Notes under the pieces: generated by a model
Told to the model about the DNA's origin: nothing
The model's database searches: none
What the model saw: only the letters and a program-made list of their open reading frames with translations
Shown here: in pieces, positions 52,569 through 62,196 of the stretch
Layout of the letters: every line of letters starts with the position of its first letter
Position numbering within the stretch: the stretch's first letter is position 1
From: an uncultured Porphyromonadaceae bacterium
GTDB lineage: Bacteria; Bacteroidota; Bacteroidia; Bacteroidales; Muribaculaceae
Assembly: GCA_902495075.1 (NCBI GenBank)
Contig: CABUVO010000015.1
Span: 1-64,000, forward strand
Length of the DNA stretch: 64,000 nucleotides
Reading direction: 5' to 3'
Made by a program: the position numbers and the translations under genes

Positions 52569-53315
52569 ATGAAACTTCTTGAAGGAAAGACAGCGATCGT
52601 AACAGGCGCTGCAAGAGGAATAGGCAAAGAAATTGCCTTGAAGTATGCATCAGAAGGATGTAACATCGCATTTACAGATCTCGTTATTGACGAGAATGGA
52701 AAGAAGACGGAAGAAGAAATTGCCGCTTATGGCGTGAAATGTAAAGGATATGCTTCAAATGCTGCGGATTTTGCAGCCACAGAGAAGACTGTAGAGGAAA
52801 TCAAGGCTGATTTCGGTCGTATCGATATTCTCGTGAATAATGCCGGCATCACAAAAGACGGGCTTATGCTCCGCATGACCGAGCAGCAGTGGGATGCCGT
52901 GATTGCAGTCAATCTGAAATCAGCATTCAATTATATCCATGCTGTTCTTCCCATCATGATGCGTCAGAAATCCGGTTCAATCATCAACATGGCATCGGTT
53001 GTGGGTGTCCATGGTAATGCAGGACAGTCTAACTACGCTGCTTCAAAGGCGGGTCTCATTGCATTGGCTAAGAGTATAGCCCAGGAGGTCGGTTCCCGTG
53101 GTATCCGCGCTAACGCAATCGCTCCCGGATTTATAGAGACTGCCATGACTGAGGCTCTTCCCGCAGAGGTTCGCGAAGAATGGTGTAAGAAAATTCCATT
53201 GCGTCGCGGCGGAAAAGTGGAGGACATCGCAAATGTGGCAACATTCCTTGCATCTGATATGGCAGGTTATGTTACGGGCCAGGTTATCCAGGTTGACGGC
53301 GGTATGAACATGTAA
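52569..53315 (+). CDS. fabG: 3-oxoacyl-[acyl-carrier-protein] reductase
   Basis: A 248-residue SDR enzyme that reduces 3-oxoacyl-ACP with NADPH. GAARGIGKEIALKYASEG near 13 is the cofactor loop, NNAGITKDGLMLRMTEQQWD near 88 is typical of FabG, and the catalytic Ser-Tyr-Lys falls in SVVGVHGNAGQSNYAASKAG near 140-158. The C-terminus GYVTGQVIQVDGGMNM is standard. A longer frame to 52479 would run into the upstream gene; the ATG at 52569 is correct by homology. ispD starts three bases after the stop. Confidence 0.95.
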   Translation: MKLLEGKTAIVTGAARGIGKEIALKYASEGCNIAFTDLVIDENGKKTEEEIAAYGVKCKGYASNAADFAATEKTVEEIKADFGRIDILVNNAGITKDGLMLRMTEQQWDAVIAVNLKSAFNYIHAVLPIMMRQKSGSIINMASVVGVHGNAGQSNYAASKAGLIALAKSIAQEVGSRGIRANAIAPGFIETAMTEALPAEVREEWCKKIPLRRGGKVEDIANVATFLASDMAGYVTGQVIQVDGGMNM

Positions 53316-53318
53316 TCA

Positions 53319-54008
53319 ATGAAACCGAATAAATATGCTGTGATTGTCGCCGGCGGGGAGGGAAACCGCGCCGGCGGCTCTATTCCCAAGCAGTTCCAGT
53401 TGCTGAAGGGTGTGCCAATGTTATGGTGGACAGTTAGGGCTTTTCATGAAGAGGATCCTGATACAAAGATTATCCTCGTGTTGCATCCCGGTTTTCTGGA
53501 TGACTGGGATATATTGTTTACAGAACTTCCGGAAGCAGATCGTAAGATCCCGGTGCATATAAGTTGTGGCGGACGTTCACGTCTGGAGTCTGTAAGAAAC
53601 GGACTGATGTCTGTTCCTGATGTAGAAGAGGCACTTGTGGCGATTCATGATGCGGCTCGTCCTTTGGTCTCTCCATCGCTGATTGCGCGAGGATGGAAAG
53701 CTGCCGAGAAATATAAGGCGGCTGTGCCGGTAACTCCGATGACCGACTCTATACGCCGCGTTGACGGAAATTCAAGTGAAGCTGTGCCACGAAAGGATTA
53801 TGTAAAGGTGCAGACTCCTCAGGTATTTGATGCTACACTGTTAAAGGCAGCTTACGATAAGACCCTTACCTCCGACATGACCGACGATGCCTCTGTGGCG
53901 GAAGCAGCGGGCAGCAGCATATATCTCTTCGAAGGATCTCCTTATAACATGAAAGTTACCGATCCTCTTGATCTGACGGTCGCAGCAACATTGCTGGACA
54001 ATATATAA
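53319..54008 (+). CDS. ispD: 2-C-methyl-D-erythritol 4-phosphate cytidylyltransferase
   Basis: A 229-residue enzyme of the MEP isoprenoid pathway that couples CTP to MEP. The nucleotide-binding start is YAVIVAGGEGNRAGGSIPKQ, followed by CGGRSRLESVRNGLMSVPDV near 87, IHDAARPLVSPSLI near 111 and TPQVFDATLLKAAYDKTL near 168, with the conserved MTDDASVAE. It is probably translated from the same mRNA as fabG. Confidence 0.95.
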   Translation: MKPNKYAVIVAGGEGNRAGGSIPKQFQLLKGVPMLWWTVRAFHEEDPDTKIILVLHPGFLDDWDILFTELPEADRKIPVHISCGGRSRLESVRNGLMSVPDVEEALVAIHDAARPLVSPSLIARGWKAAEKYKAAVPVTPMTDSIRRVDGNSSEAVPRKDYVKVQTPQVFDATLLKAAYDKTLTSDMTDDASVAEAAGSSIYLFEGSPYNMKVTDPLDLTVAATLLDNI

Positions 54009-54031
54009 GTGTTTACAATTCCTGGATTGCA

Positions 54032-56179
54032 TTGTCTTTTCTTGATACCGACATAAAGTTTCTAAAAGGAGTGGGCGATAAACGCGCAAAGCTTCTTGAT
54101 GCCGAACTTGAGATCCGCACGTTCGGTGATCTGCTGTATACGTTTCCCTACAGGTATGTCGATACGAGCCGCTTTTTCAAAATATCCGAATTTTCAGGTG
54201 AAATGCCGTCTGTCCAGGTGCTCGGACGGTTCGTCGGATTCACAACGGAGGGAGAGGGATTAAAGCAACGGCTAAAAGCATCATTTTATGACGGCAGCCG
54301 TTTTATGGAGGTCGTGTGGTTTTCAAAAGTAAATTTCTTTAAAACCGCCTATCAGCCTGGTGTGCCGTATGTATTGTTCGGTAAACCGACACAATTTCGT
54401 GACGTTTGGCAGATGGCGCATCCAGAAGTGAATGCTTACGATGCAACCAAACCACCTCAAGGATTCAGGGGAATCTATTCGATTCCTGACAAATTGAGAA
54501 AGCGAGGATATTCCACGAGAATAATTTCCGATCTTGCAAAGAATCTTTTTAGCAATGCCCGTATAAAGGAAGTTAGCGAAACATTACCACCTGAAATCAT
54601 AGATAAGTACTCGCTGATGCCATTGCTTGAGGCTTTGATGAATCTGCATTTTCCTCAGAATCCTGAAAAATTACAGAAAGCACGCGAGCGAATGAAATTT
54701 GAGGAGCTGTTTTATCTTCAGCTTCATATACTTAGATATTCCCGTGAGCGAGGCAGAAGAATCCGCGGGCACGTGTTGACGAGAATCGGAGAATATTTCA
54801 ATACCTATTACAGCAAATTTATACCATTTGATCTCACCGGAGCCCAGAAGAGAGTTTTAAAGGAGATCCGCAATGACATGCGCACCGGACGGCAGATGAA
54901 TCGGCTGCTGCAGGGAGATGTTGGCAGTGGCAAGACAATGGTGGCGTTTATGACGATGCTGATGGCTGCCGACAATGGTTTTCAGTCGGCAATCATGGCG
55001 CCTACAGAGATTCTGGCTTCTCAACATTTCGAGACAATCAGGAACTGGGGTGAGAAAATCGGGCTGCGGGTAGAGTTGTTGACGGGAAGCACCCGTACTA
55101 AGGCGCGTAAAGAAATTCATGAAGGTCTCATGTCGGGAGATATTCATATAATAGTTGGTACGCATGCCTTGATTGAAGACAATGTGCAATTTAAGAATCT
55201 TGGACTGACCGTGATTGATGAGCAGCATCGGTTCGGGGTTGCTCAGCGTGCCAAAATGTGGAAGAAAAGCGCGGTAGCTCCCCATGTCCTTGTGATGACA
55301 GCGACACCCATTCCCCGCACTCTTGCCATGACTGTCTATGGCGATCTTGACGTGTCGGTGATTGATGAACTGCCCCCAGGAAGAAAACCGGTTCAGACTT
55401 ATCTGAAATTCGATAATTCGCGAATGGAGGTGAATCAACTTATTAACAGTGAACTCAAGGCTGGAAGACAGGTATATATAGTGTATCCACTTGTAAAGGA
55501 GAATCCGAAACTGGAATTGAAGAGTGTTGAGGAGGGGATTGAAAGAGTGAGGGGCATGTTTCCGGATGTCAAAGTCTGTATGGTTCACGGACAGATGAAA
55601 CCAGCTGAGAAAGATTATCAGATGGAGCAGTTTGTCAGCGGAGCGGCGCGTATTCTTGTAGCAACGACCGTTATTGAGGTCGGCGTGAATGTTCCTAATG
55701 CATCAGTGATGCTTATCGAGAATGCCGAGAGATTCGGATTGTCGCAACTGCATCAGTTGCGGGGAAGAGTCGGTCGTGGCGCTGATCACAGTTATTGCAT
55801 TCTTATGACCAAGCATAATATTGCGGGAGATACGCGCAAGCGTCTTGCTATTATGACGGAAACGTCTGATGGTTTCCTTATTTCTGAGGCAGACATGAAA
55901 ATGAGGGGTCCAGGCGATATGGAGGGAACCCAACAGAGCGGAATAGCGTTTAATCTAAAGATAGCCAACCTTGCAAGTGACGGACAGATATTGAATGTTG
56001 CGCGTCAGGGAGCGGAAGCCGTGCTGAACGCGCACCCCGAACTTGTAGAGGCACCGACTACGGGTGTTGAGCAGTATCCGGGTGAGGAATTGCCGTTGTC
56101 GGAAGCATCCGTAGCTATGATTAGAAACGAATTGCGAATCCGCTTTTTGAAGACCTATGACTGGTCGCAGATCAGCTGA
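54032..56179 (+). CDS. recG: ATP-dependent DNA helicase RecG (TTG start)
   Basis: A 715-residue branch-migration helicase that reverses stalled forks and processes Holliday junctions. The N-terminal wedge domain starts IKFLKGVGDKRAKLLDAELE and FPYRYVDTSRF near 42. Helicase motif I GDVGSGKT is at 295-302, DEQH at 396-399, VMTATPIPRTLAM near 426, and the RecG-specific RFGLSQLHQLRGRVGRG near 566. No ATG or GTG fits the N-terminus; TTG at 54032 gives a start matching RecG length. It follows ispD by 23 bases. Confidence 0.95.
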   Translation: MSFLDTDIKFLKGVGDKRAKLLDAELEIRTFGDLLYTFPYRYVDTSRFFKISEFSGEMPSVQVLGRFVGFTTEGEGLKQRLKASFYDGSRFMEVVWFSKVNFFKTAYQPGVPYVLFGKPTQFRDVWQMAHPEVNAYDATKPPQGFRGIYSIPDKLRKRGYSTRIISDLAKNLFSNARIKEVSETLPPEIIDKYSLMPLLEALMNLHFPQNPEKLQKARERMKFEELFYLQLHILRYSRERGRRIRGHVLTRIGEYFNTYYSKFIPFDLTGAQKRVLKEIRNDMRTGRQMNRLLQGDVGSGKTMVAFMTMLMAADNGFQSAIMAPTEILASQHFETIRNWGEKIGLRVELLTGSTRTKARKEIHEGLMSGDIHIIVGTHALIEDNVQFKNLGLTVIDEQHRFGVAQRAKMWKKSAVAPHVLVMTATPIPRTLAMTVYGDLDVSVIDELPPGRKPVQTYLKFDNSRMEVNQLINSELKAGRQVYIVYPLVKENPKLELKSVEEGIERVRGMFPDVKVCMVHGQMKPAEKDYQMEQFVSGAARILVATTVIEVGVNVPNASVMLIENAERFGLSQLHQLRGRVGRGADHSYCILMTKHNIAGDTRKRLAIMTETSDGFLISEADMKMRGPGDMEGTQQSGIAFNLKIANLASDGQILNVARQGAEAVLNAHPELVEAPTTGVEQYPGEELPLSEASVAMIRNELRIRFLKTYDWSQIS

Positions 56180-56198
56180 TGGTTTTAAATGATATATT

Positions 56199-57530
56199 AT
56201 GAGAGAAAAAGAATTTCTTCCTCTTGTGGAAGAAAAATTGGGAATTAAAGAATTGAATCCGATGCAGAAGCAGATGATGGCACAGGCATCGGAAACTCGC
56301 GATATAATCCTATTGTCGCCCACCGGTTCCGGCAAGACACTCGCTTTTATTTTGCCGATGTTGAAGATTCTCAAGCCGTCGACCGGCAGGGTGCAGGCAG
56401 TAGTGGTGGCTCCCTCTCGAGAGCTTGTGATACAGATATCGCAAATTGTAAATGCCATCGCAGCCGGTTTTAAAGTTACTCAATTATATGGCGGTCATAA
56501 AGTAGAGGATGAGGTAAATTCATTATCCGCTGGTACGGATATTATAGTGGCAACACCGGGAAGGCTTCTTGATCATATCAATCGTCGCAATATCGATGTT
56601 TTGCCTACAAGAATTCTTGTGCTTGATGAATTTGACAAGTCGCTCGAACTCGGTTTTGAAAAAGAGATGAAAAAGATTGTTGATCGTCTCAAGAATGTGA
56701 GCCGATATATTTTGACTTCGGCTACACGGGCTGATATTCTGCCGGATTTTTTGCGATTGAACAACCCCGTTACGATAAATTATCTTGGAGATAATAAGGA
56801 GCTTCACAGCCGTCTTCGCGTGCATAGAGTGGATTCTGATATCAACGATAAACTTGATTCGCTTGCCTCATTGCTGACCGATCTTGCGAAGGGTGGATGC
56901 CCTGAACGTTCGATAATTTTTGTGAACTATAGGGAAAGTGCAGAGCGCGTTGCCGATTATTTGAGTAAGCGGGGCTTTCCGGTCGTATTATATCATGGTG
57001 CGCTTGATCAGCATGAACGGGAAACGGCTGTGGCGATGTTCAATAATGGCAGCCGTCCGCTGCTTGTGGCAACAGACCTTGCCGCTCGCGGTCTTGACAT
57101 TGAAAATGTCAAATCAATCATACACTACCATCAGGCACTCACGCCGGAAACCTATACCCACCGCAACGGACGGACCGCCAGGGTTGATAAGGAAGGAGAC
57201 ATATATGTTCTTGTCGGTCCAAAAGAAGATATAAAGGAATTTACGGATTTTGACGACACTCTCTATCCTGACACTACTGTCGGTGAGCCTAAGGCACCGG
57301 AATATGCCACTATCCGTTTTTCCGCCGGAAAGAAAGAAAAACTTTCTAAAGGAGATATAGTGGGATTTCTCGTTAAGGAAGGTGGCGTTGAAGCCCAAGG
57401 CATTGGAAAGATAGATGTTTACGATCATTATTCACTTGCTGCAGTTCCTTTCGAAAAGGCACAGGATATACTGCGGAATATCAAGGGAAAGAAAATCAAA
57501 GGAGAGAAAAGATTGGTTTCAGTGTTGTGA
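56199..57530 (+). CDS. DEAD-box RNA helicase with DbpA-type RNA-binding domain
   Basis: A 443-residue helicase. Motif I is LLSPTGSGKTLAF near 39, then PSRELV, TPGRLLDH near 117, a DEFD in place of DEAD (LVLDEFDKSLELGF near 140), motif III TSAT near 172, and motif VI YTHRNGRTAR near 320. The C-terminal 75 residues (KGDIVGFLVKEGGVEAQGIG, then DHYSLAAVPFEKAQDILRNI) resemble the DbpA RNA-binding fold that targets 23S rRNA hairpin 92. A role in ribosome assembly is likely. The first residues lack a clear Q-motif aromatic. Confidence 0.88.
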   Translation: MREKEFLPLVEEKLGIKELNPMQKQMMAQASETRDIILLSPTGSGKTLAFILPMLKILKPSTGRVQAVVVAPSRELVIQISQIVNAIAAGFKVTQLYGGHKVEDEVNSLSAGTDIIVATPGRLLDHINRRNIDVLPTRILVLDEFDKSLELGFEKEMKKIVDRLKNVSRYILTSATRADILPDFLRLNNPVTINYLGDNKELHSRLRVHRVDSDINDKLDSLASLLTDLAKGGCPERSIIFVNYRESAERVADYLSKRGFPVVLYHGALDQHERETAVAMFNNGSRPLLVATDLAARGLDIENVKSIIHYHQALTPETYTHRNGRTARVDKEGDIYVLVGPKEDIKEFTDFDDTLYPDTTVGEPKAPEYATIRFSAGKKEKLSKGDIVGFLVKEGGVEAQGIGKIDVYDHYSLAAVPFEKAQDILRNIKGKKIKGEKRLVSVL

Positions 57531-57555
57531 CTGTGGTGATTTTTTGTTAACTTTG
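57525..57555 (+). promoter_or_regulatory. Promoter of the PFOR gene
   Basis: TTGT (57525-57528), a 19-base spacer, and TAACTTTG (57548-57555) match the Bacteroidetes -33/-7 pattern, giving a leader of about 115 bases. Confidence 0.65.
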
Positions 57556-57677
57556 TAACTTAAAACGAACGCATCTAAATAGTTTCTTACTTACATTCTA
57601 CCTTGTTTTTATTTAGAGCGGTTATGTAAGATAGAGAGGTAAAAGAAGAGATAACTCAAAATTAATCGATTATAACT

Positions 57678-60600
57678 ATGAGCAAAGCAAAGAAGTTTCT
57701 GACATGCGACGGTAACCAGGCCGCAGCGCATATCAGTTATATGTTTAGCGAAGTAGCCGCAATCTATCCCATCACCCCGTCGTCGACGATGGCAGAGTAT
57801 GTGGATGATTGGTCGGCAGCCGGACGAAAGAATATTTTCGGCGAGACGGTATTGGTTCAGGAGATGCAGAGTGAAGGTGGTGCAGCCGGAGCTGTTCACG
57901 GATCGCTTCAATCCGGAGCCCTTACCACAACCTATACTGCTTCTCAGGGTCTTCTCCTGATGATCCCTAATATGTATAAGATTGCCGGTGAATTGCTCCC
58001 CTGTGTTTTCCACGTATCAGCACGTACACTTGCATCTCATGCGCTTAGTATCTTCGGAGACCATCAGGATGTGATGTCTGCTCGTCAGACAGGTTTCGCA
58101 ATGTTCTGCGAGGGTTCTGTTCAGGAAGTTATGGATCTTTCAGCCGTAGCTCATCTTTCATCAATCAAGGGTCGTGTGCCGTTCATCAACTTCTTTGATG
58201 GCTTCCGCACATCTCACGAGATTCAGAAGATCGAAGCCCTCAGCGAAGAAGATCTTGCTCCGCTGCTCGATCGTGAGGCGCTTGCCGAGTTCCGTCAGCG
58301 CGCCCTTAATCCTGACAAACCGGTTGCTCGCGGCATGGCTGAGAATCCCGATGTCTTCTTTCAGCATCGTGAGGCAAGCAATCCTTATTACGACGCAATT
58401 CCCGCAATTGTGGAGAATTACGTTAAGGAAATCAACAAGCTCACCGGTCGTAATTATGGTCTTTTTGACTATTATGGAGATCCCGAGGCAGATCGCGTGA
58501 TTATAGCCATGGGTAGTGTGACCGAGTGTATCAAGGAGACAATCGATCACCTTCGTGCAAAGGGAGAGAAAGTCGGTGTCGTATGCGTTCACCTCTATCG
58601 TCCTTTCTCTGCAAAACATTTCCTTGCCGCTGTTCCTGCCACTGCAAGACGCATTGCAGTGCTCGACCGCACAAAAGAGCCCGGAGCAAATGGCGAGCCT
58701 CTTTACCTTGATGTTAAAGATTGTTTCTATGGCAAAGAGAATGCCCCGCTTATTGTTGGCGGTCGTTACGGTCTTAGCTCAAAAGATACAACTCCAGCTC
58801 AGATTGTTGAGGTTTATGATAATCTTAAGCTTGCTGAGCCCAAGAATCATTTCACTGTAGGTATCGTTGATGATGTCACATTCCATTCCCTCCCTATTGG
58901 TCCTGAAATCAATGTTGGTGGAGAGGGCATGTTCCAGGCTAAGTTCTATGGTCTTGGTGCAGACGGAACTGTTGGTGCCAACAAGAACTCCGTGAAGATC
59001 ATCGGTGACAACACCGACAAATACTGTCAGGCATATTTCTCTTACGACTCCAAGAAGTCGGGAGGTTTCACCTGCTCTCATCTCCGTTTCGGTGACACCC
59101 CGATCCGCTCCACATATCTTGTGAACACACCTAACTTCGTGGCTTGTCACGTTCAGGCTTACCTTCACATGTATGATGTGCTCCGCGGTCTGATGCCTAA
59201 CGGAACATTCCTTCTTAACACTATCTGGGAGGGTGAGGAACTTGCGAAGAATCTTCCCAACAAGGTGAAACGTTATCTCGCAAAGAACAACATCACCGTT
59301 TATTATATCAATGCGTCCAAGATCGCTCAGGAAATCGGTCTTGGCAACCGCACCAATACAATTCTCCAGAGTGCCTTCTTCCGTATCACAGAAGTTATAC
59401 CGGTAGATCTTGCTGTTGAGCAGATGAAGAAATTCATCCAGAAATCTTATGGCAAGAAGGGTGAGAATGTGGTCAACATGAACTATGCTGCAGTTGATCG
59501 TGGTGGTGAGTATCACAAACTTGATGTTGATCCTGCATGGGCAAATCTTGAGGATGAACCCTCAACAGATGCTCCGGCTCCTGATTTCATCACCAATGTT
59601 GTTCGTCCTATCAATGCTCAGGATGGCGATCTCCTTCCTGTCAGCACATTCGCTGATCGCGCTGATGGCACATGGCAGCAGGGTACAGCCGCTTATGAAA
59701 AGCGTGGTGTTGCAGCTTTCGTTCCCGAGTGGGATCCGGCAAACTGTATCCAGTGTAACAAATGTTCTTTCGTTTGTCCTCACGCTTGTATCCGTCCCTT
59801 CGTATTGACTCCGGAAGAAGCAGCAGCCGCTCCATTTGGAGAAGATCATTCGCTTCCTGCTATCGGCAAGACATTCACCGGCATGCGTTTCGTGCAGCAG
59901 GTTGATGTGCTCGACTGTCTCGGATGTGGTAACTGTGTGGATGTTTGTCCCGGCAAGAAAGGAGAGAAAGCCCTCAAGATGGTTCATGAAGAGAGCCAGC
60001 TTCCGCAGCAGAAGAACTGGGATTGGCTTATCGAGAATGTCAAGAGCAAAGCTGATCTCGTAGACATTACGTTGAATGCCAAGAACAGCCAGTTCTCACA
60101 ACCTCTCTTTGAATTCTCCGGTGCATGCTCCGGTTGCGGTGAGACTCCCTATTTGAAACTCATCTCTCAACTTTATGGTAATCATCAGATGGTGGCTAAT
60201 GCCACAGGTTGCTCTTCAATCTATTCTGGTTCAGTTCCGTCAACTCCTTACACTACAGATTCAGAAGGTCACGGTCCGGCATGGGCTAACTCACTCTTTG
60301 AGGATTTCTGCGAGTTCGGTCTTGGAATGTATCTCGGATATGAGAAGATGCGTGCCCGCGTAGAGGATATCTGCGTTAAACTCGAAGGTGATGAAAATGC
60401 ACCTCAGGATCTCCGCGATGCCGCTAAAACCTGGTATGAGAATCGTAACGATGCCAAGCTTTCTCACAACTATGGCTATGATCTTTGTGAGGTTGCCAAG
60501 AAATATGCCGACAAGTGTGACAAATGCGCAACTCTCATAAACCTTCGTCATTATATGACTAAACGTAGCCAGTGGATCGTAGGTGGTGACGGTGCAAGCT

Positions 60601-61262
60601 ACGATATCGGTTTCGGTGGTCTTGACCATGTAATCGCTTCCGGAAAGAATGTGAACATCCTCGTTCTTGATACAGAGGTTTATTCCAATACCGGTGGTCA
60701 GTCTTCCAAATCAACTCCTATCGGTGCAATCGCTAAGTTTGCTGCTGCAGGTAAGAGAATTCGTAAAAAAGATCTCGGACTTATCGCCACAACTTATGGC
60801 TATGTATACGTCGCTCAGGTTGCTATGGGTGCTGACAACGCTCAGACTCTTAAGGCTATCCGAGAGGCTGAGGCATACGATGGACCTTCATTGGTAATCG
60901 CATATGCTCCCTGTATCAATCATGGTATCAAGAAGGGTATGAGAAGTCAGGAAGAGGAGAAAGAAGCTGTAGAATGTGGCTACTGGCACCTCTGGCGTTA
61001 CAATCCCGCTTTAGAGGCAGAGGGCAAGAATCCATTCTCTCTTGATTCTAAAGAGCCGGATTGGAGCAAGTTTGATGACTTCCTGAAAGGTGAGGTTCGT
61101 TTTGCATCTCTCTACAAGATGTTCCCGCAGGATGCAGATGAACTCTTCAAGGCAGCTAAAGCAAACGCACAATGGCGCTATAACAACTACAAGCGTCTGT
61201 CTCTCCAGAACTGGGGTACAGATCCCGAGCTCACTCCAGAAGAGGAAGCTCTCCGCAAGTAA
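57678..61262 (+). CDS. nifJ: Pyruvate:ferredoxin (flavodoxin) oxidoreductase
   Basis: A 1194-residue single-chain PFOR that converts pyruvate and CoA to acetyl-CoA, CO2 and reduced ferredoxin. Domain I holds YPITPSSTMAEYVDDW near 31 (substrate Thr). The ferredoxin-like insert has CIQCNKCSFVCPHAC near 690 and CLGCGNCVDVCPGKKG near 747, two [4Fe-4S] clusters. The TPP domain has ACSGCGETPYLKLISQLYGN near 815 and GDGASYDIGFGGLDHVI near 972, then DTEVYSNTGGQSSKSTP near 997. All expected cysteines are visible. Codon use is that of a highly expressed central enzyme of anaerobic metabolism. Confidence 0.97.
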   Translation: MSKAKKFLTCDGNQAAAHISYMFSEVAAIYPITPSSTMAEYVDDWSAAGRKNIFGETVLVQEMQSEGGAAGAVHGSLQSGALTTTYTASQGLLLMIPNMYKIAGELLPCVFHVSARTLASHALSIFGDHQDVMSARQTGFAMFCEGSVQEVMDLSAVAHLSSIKGRVPFINFFDGFRTSHEIQKIEALSEEDLAPLLDREALAEFRQRALNPDKPVARGMAENPDVFFQHREASNPYYDAIPAIVENYVKEINKLTGRNYGLFDYYGDPEADRVIIAMGSVTECIKETIDHLRAKGEKVGVVCVHLYRPFSAKHFLAAVPATARRIAVLDRTKEPGANGEPLYLDVKDCFYGKENAPLIVGGRYGLSSKDTTPAQIVEVYDNLKLAEPKNHFTVGIVDDVTFHSLPIGPEINVGGEGMFQAKFYGLGADGTVGANKNSVKIIGDNTDKYCQAYFSYDSKKSGGFTCSHLRFGDTPIRSTYLVNTPNFVACHVQAYLHMYDVLRGLMPNGTFLLNTIWEGEELAKNLPNKVKRYLAKNNITVYYINASKIAQEIGLGNRTNTILQSAFFRITEVIPVDLAVEQMKKFIQKSYGKKGENVVNMNYAAVDRGGEYHKLDVDPAWANLEDEPSTDAPAPDFITNVVRPINAQDGDLLPVSTFADRADGTWQQGTAAYEKRGVAAFVPEWDPANCIQCNKCSFVCPHACIRPFVLTPEEAAAAPFGEDHSLPAIGKTFTGMRFVQQVDVLDCLGCGNCVDVCPGKKGEKALKMVHEESQLPQQKNWDWLIENVKSKADLVDITLNAKNSQFSQPLFEFSGACSGCGETPYLKLISQLYGNHQMVANATGCSSIYSGSVPSTPYTTDSEGHGPAWANSLFEDFCEFGLGMYLGYEKMRARVEDICVKLEGDENAPQDLRDAAKTWYENRNDAKLSHNYGYDLCEVAKKYADKCDKCATLINLRHYMTKRSQWIVGGDGASYDIGFGGLDHVIASGKNVNILVLDTEVYSNTGGQSSKSTPIGAIAKFAAAGKRIRKKDLGLIATTYGYVYVAQVAMGADNAQTLKAIREAEAYDGPSLVIAYAPCINHGIKKGMRSQEEEKEAVECGYWHLWRYNPALEAEGKNPFSLDSKEPDWSKFDDFLKGEVRFASLYKMFPQDADELFKAAKANAQWRYNNYKRLSLQNWGTDPELTPEEEALRK

Positions 61263-61277
61263 TTGATCCTGAAATTA

Positions 61278-61325
61278 CCATAAAAAGAAAAGGTCCGGAA
61301 TTTTCCGGACCTTTTCTTTTTATGG
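61278..61325. terminator. Bidirectional terminator with a perfect 23-bp stem
   Basis: aaaggtccggaa and ttccggaccttt form the core around a TT centre, extended by A/T-rich arms to 23 paired bases. It serves nifJ and the converging SIMPL gene. Confidence 0.92.
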
Positions 61326-61343
61326 TGTTTAAAAATTAGCTTA

Positions 61344-62087
61344 TTAGTCTTTGAGGTAGTATTGAATAGAGGAGACTACGCGGACACGCTTGATGTAGGG
61401 GGTGTATTGGTCGCGGTCTTCAATGGAGAACTGACCTTGGGAAGCAGTCTTTATTTTGCCAAGCCGGCTTTCAGAATCTTCTGCAAATTTGTTGGCAGCC
61501 TCGCGTGCGTTTTTAGTTGCTTCCGCTATCATCTCAGGTTTCACTTTGTTGAGATCGGTGAATTCATAAAGAGTCTGATAGTTGTAGTCGCCGGCAACGA
61601 CGGCAATGCCCTGTTGCATGAGCTGCGTCTGTTTCTCCATCAATTCGTTGATCTTTTTCACCTGCGAGGAGGTTACGACGACAACAGTGGTGACGATATA
61701 GCGATAGGGGACAGTCTGGTTTCCATATCTGTCAGCCTGCAGGTCATTTACCTGAGGGGCGTTGACTGAATATTCTGTTTCCGGAATGCCATTGGATTTC
61801 AGGAAAGATGTTATGGCATTGTTAGTGTTTTCTATCTGACTGTAAAGCACGGTCAGATCATTGCCCATGGCTTTGGATACAATAGGCCAAGTCACTTTAT
61901 TGGCTTCGAATTCTCGTTCGCAGAGACCTCTGACGGTTACAACCCTTTGGTTGGAAGATATTCCCCCAAGTCCGTTGCGGATAAAAATGCCGAGCAGTGT
62001 TATGCCAACCGCTATCAATAATGCCGGTAACACTTTGGAAACGATTGGACAAGCCGGACCGGTAGCGCATGTTTTTTCTTTTTCCAT
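61344..62087 (-). CDS. SIMPL-domain (YggE-like) membrane-anchored protein
   Basis: A 247-residue protein with an N-terminal membrane helix (VLPALLIAVGITLLGIFI near 19) and a periplasmic SIMPL domain: QRVVTVRGLCEREFEANKVT near 47, SQIENTNNAITSFLKSNGIP near 83, YIVTTVVVVTSSQVKKINEL near 128, and ATKNAREAANKFAEDSESRL then GKIKTASQGQFSI near 190-215. Family members (YggE) are linked to oxidative stress defence and BP26 antigens. A longer frame to 62252 has no signal-like start and overlaps the pheS promoter; the ATG at 62087 is used. Confidence 0.88.
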   Translation of the reverse strand: MEKEKTCATGPACPIVSKVLPALLIAVGITLLGIFIRNGLGGISSNQRVVTVRGLCEREFEANKVTWPIVSKAMGNDLTVLYSQIENTNNAITSFLKSNGIPETEYSVNAPQVNDLQADRYGNQTVPYRYIVTTVVVVTSSQVKKINELMEKQTQLMQQGIAVVAGDYNYQTLYEFTDLNKVKPEMIAEATKNAREAANKFAEDSESRLGKIKTASQGQFSIEDRDQYTPYIKRVRVVSSIQYYLKD

Positions 62088-62112
62088 AAACTGTTTCTTA
62101 AATTTCTTTATA

Positions 62113-62120
62113 CAAATATA
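62113..62120 (-). promoter_or_regulatory. -7 promoter element of the SIMPL gene
   Basis: Minus-strand TATATTTG, 25 bases before the ATG at 62087. Confidence 0.5.
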
Positions 62121-62162
62121 ACAACAAAACGATTGAATATTCGAAAATACGATAAAATTTTG

Positions 62163-62170
62163 TAAATTTG
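62163..62170 (+). promoter_or_regulatory. -7 promoter element of pheS-nth
   Basis: TAAATTTG, matching TAnnTTTG, 26 bases before the pheS ATG. Confidence 0.55.
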
Positions 62171-62196
62171 CGGTTAAATTAATTAAGCTGAACAAT

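Noticed and set aside
54857..55588. 243-codon minus-strand frame
   Set aside because: Antisense to the helicase core of RecG, which has all motifs in place; no independent signals.
58779..59516. 245-codon minus-strand frame
   Set aside because: Antisense to nifJ; arises from strong codon bias in a highly expressed gene.
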